Below are positions 60,455 through 64,000 of a DNA stretch of 64,000 nt, in pieces. Positions within the stretch are counted from its first letter, which is position 1; every line of letters begins with the position of its first letter. The notes beneath the pieces were generated by a model that ran no database searches, had not been told where the DNA came from, and saw nothing but the letters and a program-made list of their open reading frames with translations. This stretch comes from Diplonema papillatum (lineage: Eukaryota > Euglenozoa > Diplonemea > Diplonemida > Diplonemidae). Both the position numbers and the translations under genes were made by a program. The stretch is taken from assembly GCA_030068145.1 (NCBI GenBank), contig JAPJBO010000751.1:48193-112192 (forward strand), in the 5' to 3' direction.

Positions 60455-61800
60455 GCGGGCAAACATTCCGGAGCAACTTACGCCCGCTGTAGCAGCACGA
60501 AGAGAATTGAGGAGACTGGAAACTCCCCGGAGAGATGGTCCCTGCACTCTAACTCGTCTCTCTCTCTCTCTCTTAAAATTCTTCCCTCACCTCCCCAGCC
60601 CCCTAGTGTCAATCGGAGGCGAGATTTTGACGGTTTTTTAACTGATTGCTCAGTGCTCTAGCCGCACGGGTGGTCCTGGCTGTGACGAGCTACGAACAGC
60701 CGCCTGACAAACCAGACTCACACCGCAGTCCTGTCTGCAGACACTCAGGTTCCACGCTGATGATGGTCCGCTTTTTGTGTCCGTGGCTTAAAGGACCGAA
60801 ACACGGCGCAGACGGGACCAGTGCGGTGTTGAGCACATACCCATTCCAAGCACGTTCTTGCAATCCCCCGCCTCCTAGTGTCACACCGATCTCTTTAAAC
60901 ACGAAGCAGTCAAAAAAGATAATAAGAATGATTCCCGTTCCTTTGTTTAGAGCTAGCAGCAGCTTTGCTGCCATTCCAGCTGTTTACCCCTGCGCCGCTG
61001 ATGAAAAAGAGCCTCGTCAGTCGACGAACATATACCGAAGGACACACAAAGATCACAGGAACAACTCGCAAGTAATGAGCTCCTGAGATGTTCACCCTTC
61101 GTTACAACCACCCGATCCCCTTGTTATGACGCTTTTTCTAATTGTTGTCCTTTTTTCTGTAGAGCCGACAGGAATGTAGAGAACACGGACGTTTTCTTTG
61201 TGAACCTCCATTGCACCGTTTCACCACCCACGTCCCTCTCACCGACTCCCTCTCTCTTCTCTCTAGCTTTGTTCCCTGCCGTTTTAGATTGTACACGCAC
61301 TGCCATCACCGACCTGGATGGCCAAGCGAAATAAAAACTTCGTCCCGCTTCTCACCTTTCTCTTACCATACCTGGCATGTGCTACGCCTGAGGAAACTGA
61401 ACCGCCCGCTGATTATGATCAAATCCTCAGCTCGCAACGTAGCACGTTACCAGGATCCCAGTCGGAAGGCAACAGGGCGGGCCGCCCGCCGGGCTGGAGA
61501 GGCACCCGATCCCCTAATTTCCCGGCTAGCGACGCGGCCTCGCCCGGTGCTGGAGAGTCGTGGACGAGAACGCCATCCAGAACGACCAGCCAAAGAACTG
61601 CATCAGCTGTGCATTAGAGAGAGAGGAGAGAGAGCAGCGCGCGAGAGTCACCTGGCAACAACGCGCCCACCTGATACCCTTGCTCCTGAGCACAACACCT
61701 TCATCTCCAATCTTCTCCGCGCCGGGAAGCTCCGGCACCGGCCCAGAGCTCAACCTTTTTTTAAAAGGAGCCGAGCTAGAACAGGAACTTTTACGCGAAA
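60455..61800. other. Family E copy and open frames, no assigned gene
   Basis: 60690-60880 is a family E repeat, here in the sense AAAGGACCGAAACACGGCGC, the reverse of 11740-12080. A frame at 61318-61617 begins MAKRNKNFVPLLTFLLPYLA, like a signal peptide, but continues as low-complexity sequence. A second frame (61560-61806, GTG start, CISCALEREEREQRARVTWQ) runs into the 18-bp array. I do not regard either as established. Confidence 0.4.
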
Positions 61801-61805
61801 AAAAA

Positions 61806-64000
61806 TGGCGAGGGGGTGAGGTCCTGAGAGGGGGTGAGGGCCTGAGAGGGGGTGAGGGCCTGAGAGGGGGTGAGGGCCTGAGAGGGGGTGAGGGCCTGAG
61901 AGGGGGTGAGGGCCTGAGAGGGGGTGAGGGCCTGAGAGGGGGTGAGGGCCTGAGAGGGGGTGAGGGCCTGAGAGGGGGTGAGGGCCTGAGAGGGGGTGAG
62001 GGCCTGAGAGGGGGTGAGGGCCTGAGAGGGGGTGAGGGCCTGAGAGGGGGTGAGGGCCTGAGAGGGGGTGAGGGCCTGAGAGGGGGTGAGGGCCTGAGAG
62101 GGGGTGAGGGCCTGAGAGGGGGTGAGGGCCTGAGAGGGGGTGAGGGCCTGAGAGAGGGGTGAGGGCCTGAGAGGGGGTGAGGGCCTGAGAGGGGGTGAGG
62201 GCCTGAGAGGGGGTGAGGGCCTGAGAGGGGGTGAGGGCCTGAGAGGGGGTGAGGGCCTGAGAGGGGGTGAGGGCCTGAGAGGGGGTGAGGGCCTGAGAGG
62301 GGGTGAGGGCCTGAGAGGGGGTGAGGGCCTGAGAGGGGGTGAGGGCCTGAGAGGGGGTGAGGGCCTGAGAGGGGGTGAGGGCCTGAGAGGGGGTGAGGGC
62401 CTGAGAGGGGGTGAGGGCCTGAGAGGGGGTGAGGGCCTGAGAGGGGGTGAGGGCCTGAGAGGGGGTGAGGGCCTGAGAGGGGGTGAGGGCCTGAGAGGGG
62501 GTGAGGGCCTGAGAGGGGGTGAGGGCCTGAGAGGGGGTGAGGGCCTGAGAGGGGGTGAGGGCCTGAGAGGGGGTGAGGGCCTGAGAGGGGGTGAGGGCCT
62601 GAGAGGGGGTGAGGGCCTGAGAGGGGGTGAGGGCCTGAGAGGGGGTGAGGGCCTGAGAGGGGGTGAGGGCCTGAGAGGGGGTGAGGGCCTGAGAGGGGGT
62701 GAGGGCCTGAGAGGGGGTGAGGGCCTGAGAGGGGGTGAGGGCCTGAGAGGGGGTGAGGGCCTGAGAGGGGGTGAGGGCCTGAGAGGGGGTGAGGGCCTGA
62801 GAGGGGGTGAGGGCCTGAGAGGGGGTGAGGGCCTGAGAGGGGGTGAGGGCCTGAGAGGGGGTGAGGGCCTGAGAGGGGGTGAGGGCCTGAGAGGGGGTGA
62901 GGGCCTGAGAGGGGGTGAGGGCCTGAGAGGGGGTGAGGGCCTGAGAGGGGGTGAGGGCCTGAGAGGGGGTGAGGGCCTGAGAGGGGGTGAGGGCCTGAGA
63001 GGGGGTGAGGGCCTGAGAGGGGGTGAGGGCCTGAGAGGGGGTGAGGGCCTGAGAGGGGGTGAGGGCCTGAGAGGGGGTGAGGGCCTGAGAGGGGGTGAGG
63101 GCCTGAGAGGGGGTGAGGGCCTGAGAGGGGGTGAGGGCCTGAGAGGGGGTGAGGGCCTGAGAGGGGGTGAGGGCCTGAGAGGGGGTGAGGGCCTGAGAGG
63201 GGGTGAGGGCCTGAGAGGGGGTGAGGGCCTGAGAGGGGGTGAGGGCCTGAGAGGGGGTGAGGGCCTGAGAGGGGGGAGAGGTGAGGGCCTGAGAGGGGGT
63301 GAGGGCCTGAGAGGGGGTGAGGGGCTGAGAGGGGGTGAGGGCCTGAGAGGGGGTGAGGGGTGAGGGCCTGAGAGGGGTGAGGGCCTGAGAGGGGGTGAGG
63401 GCCTGAGAGGGGGTGAGGGCCTGAGAGGGGGTGAGGGCCTTAGAGGGGGTGAGGGCCTGAGAGGGGGTGAGGGCCTGAGAGGGGGTGAGGGCCTGAGAGG
63501 GGGTGAGGGCCTGAGAGGGGGTGAGGGCCTGAGAGGGGGTGAGGGCCTGAGAGGGGGTGAGGGCCTGAGAGGGGGTGAGGGCCTGAGAGGGGGTGAGGGC
63601 CTGAGAGGGGGTGAGGGCCTGAGAGGGGGTGAGGGCCTGAGAGGGGGTGAGGGCCTGAGAGGGGGTGAGGGCCTGAGAGGGGGTGAGGGCCTGAGAGGGG
63701 GTGAGGGCCTGAGAGGGGGTGAGGGCCTGAGAGGGGGTGAGGGCCTGAGAGGGGGTGAGGGCCTGAGAGGGGGTGAGGGCCTGAGAGGGGGTGAGGGCCT
63801 GAGAGGGGGTGAGGGCCTGAGAGAGGGTGAGGGATTGAGAGGGGGTGAGGGCCTGAGAGGGGGTGAGGGCCTGAGAGGGGGTGAGGGCCTGAGAGGGGGT
63901 GAGGGCGTGAGAGGGGGTGAGGGCGTGAGAGGGGGTGAGGGCCTGAGAGGGGGTGAGGGCGTGAGAGGGGGTGAGGGCGTGAGAGGGGGTGAGGGCCTGA
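61806..64000. repeat. 18-bp G-rich tandem array, continues past the window
   Basis: More than 120 copies of CTGAGAGGGGGTGAGGGC, almost perfect for 1.4 kb, with variant or shortened units at 62154, 63271-63290, 63322, 63345-63375 and 63818-63836 and CTGAGA-to-GTGAGA changes in the last 100 bp. The plus strand has a GGGGG and a GGG run in every unit, so it could form four-stranded DNA. In one frame it encodes LRGGEG repeats; this is an arithmetic result of the 18-bp unit. Confidence 0.97.

Noticed and set aside
61560..62162. 200-codon frame with LRGGEG repeats as a gene
   Set aside because: Two thirds is the 18-bp array; the first 70 codons have no ATG and no recognised motif.

Overview
This is nuclear DNA from a eukaryotic microbe with a large, repeat-rich genome. 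Coding exons are GC-rich, the best-supported gene is interrupted by a 1.3-kb GT-AG intron, proteins carry long proline/alanine-rich low-complexity stretches, and most of the window is tandem arrays, dispersed repeats, DNA transposons and pieces of large-subunit rRNA. A gene for a Dzip1-type (cilium/basal-body) protein suggests a lineage with flagellated cells. The flagellated-protist or alga guess is an inference; I cannot name the species. The 11-bp array at the left edge contains TTTTAGGG, a telomere-type motif, but that does not fix the lineage.

Layout. 1-5 kb: telomere-like 11-bp array, a 178-bp tandem repeat, one GC-rich coding exon (1990-2642, tentatively SF3A1/PRP21-like) and a 29-bp array with a 107-bp higher-order period. 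5-15 kb: a 140-bp satellite, other duplicated blocks, an LSU rRNA piece, and (CA)n. 15-25 kb: an LSU rRNA 3'-end piece, a zinc-finger ORF, a short alanine/proline-rich coding region (19.2-19.7 kb), a 1.6-kb G-rich minisatellite, an inverted copy of the 3' part of the 2-kb exon, and an RRM protein gene (23.84-25.06 kb). 25-31 kb: a hAT-like element inserted inside a second terminal-inverted-repeat element that also carries an LSU rRNA piece, then smaller inverted-repeat elements. 31-41 kb: mainly dispersed repeats, one lysine-rich coding exon (34.84-35.15 kb) and several LSU rRNA fragments. 41-60.5 kb: the gene-rich part, with TFIIH subunit p52/TFB2 (two exons), a 1117-residue Dzip1-like protein, a 289-residue unknown protein and a 1037-residue proline-rich protein, all on the plus strand. 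61.8 kb to the end: an 18-bp G-rich array that continues past the window.

The genes do not form one pathway. Their shared oddity is that the well-supported genes in the right half are flanked by decayed partial copies of their own ends. TFB2 is followed by three broken copies of its last exon. The 289-residue gene is followed by about seven tandem copies of its last 80-90 bp. The 1037-residue gene is preceded by several copies of its 5' end. The Dzip1-like gene has a broken 5' copy upstream and a broken 3' copy downstream. LSU rRNA 3' pieces are tandemly duplicated in the same way just upstream of TFB2. An approximately 80-bp dispersed element (family A) repeatedly lies immediately before coding starts. 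These patterns are the most unusual content of the window.
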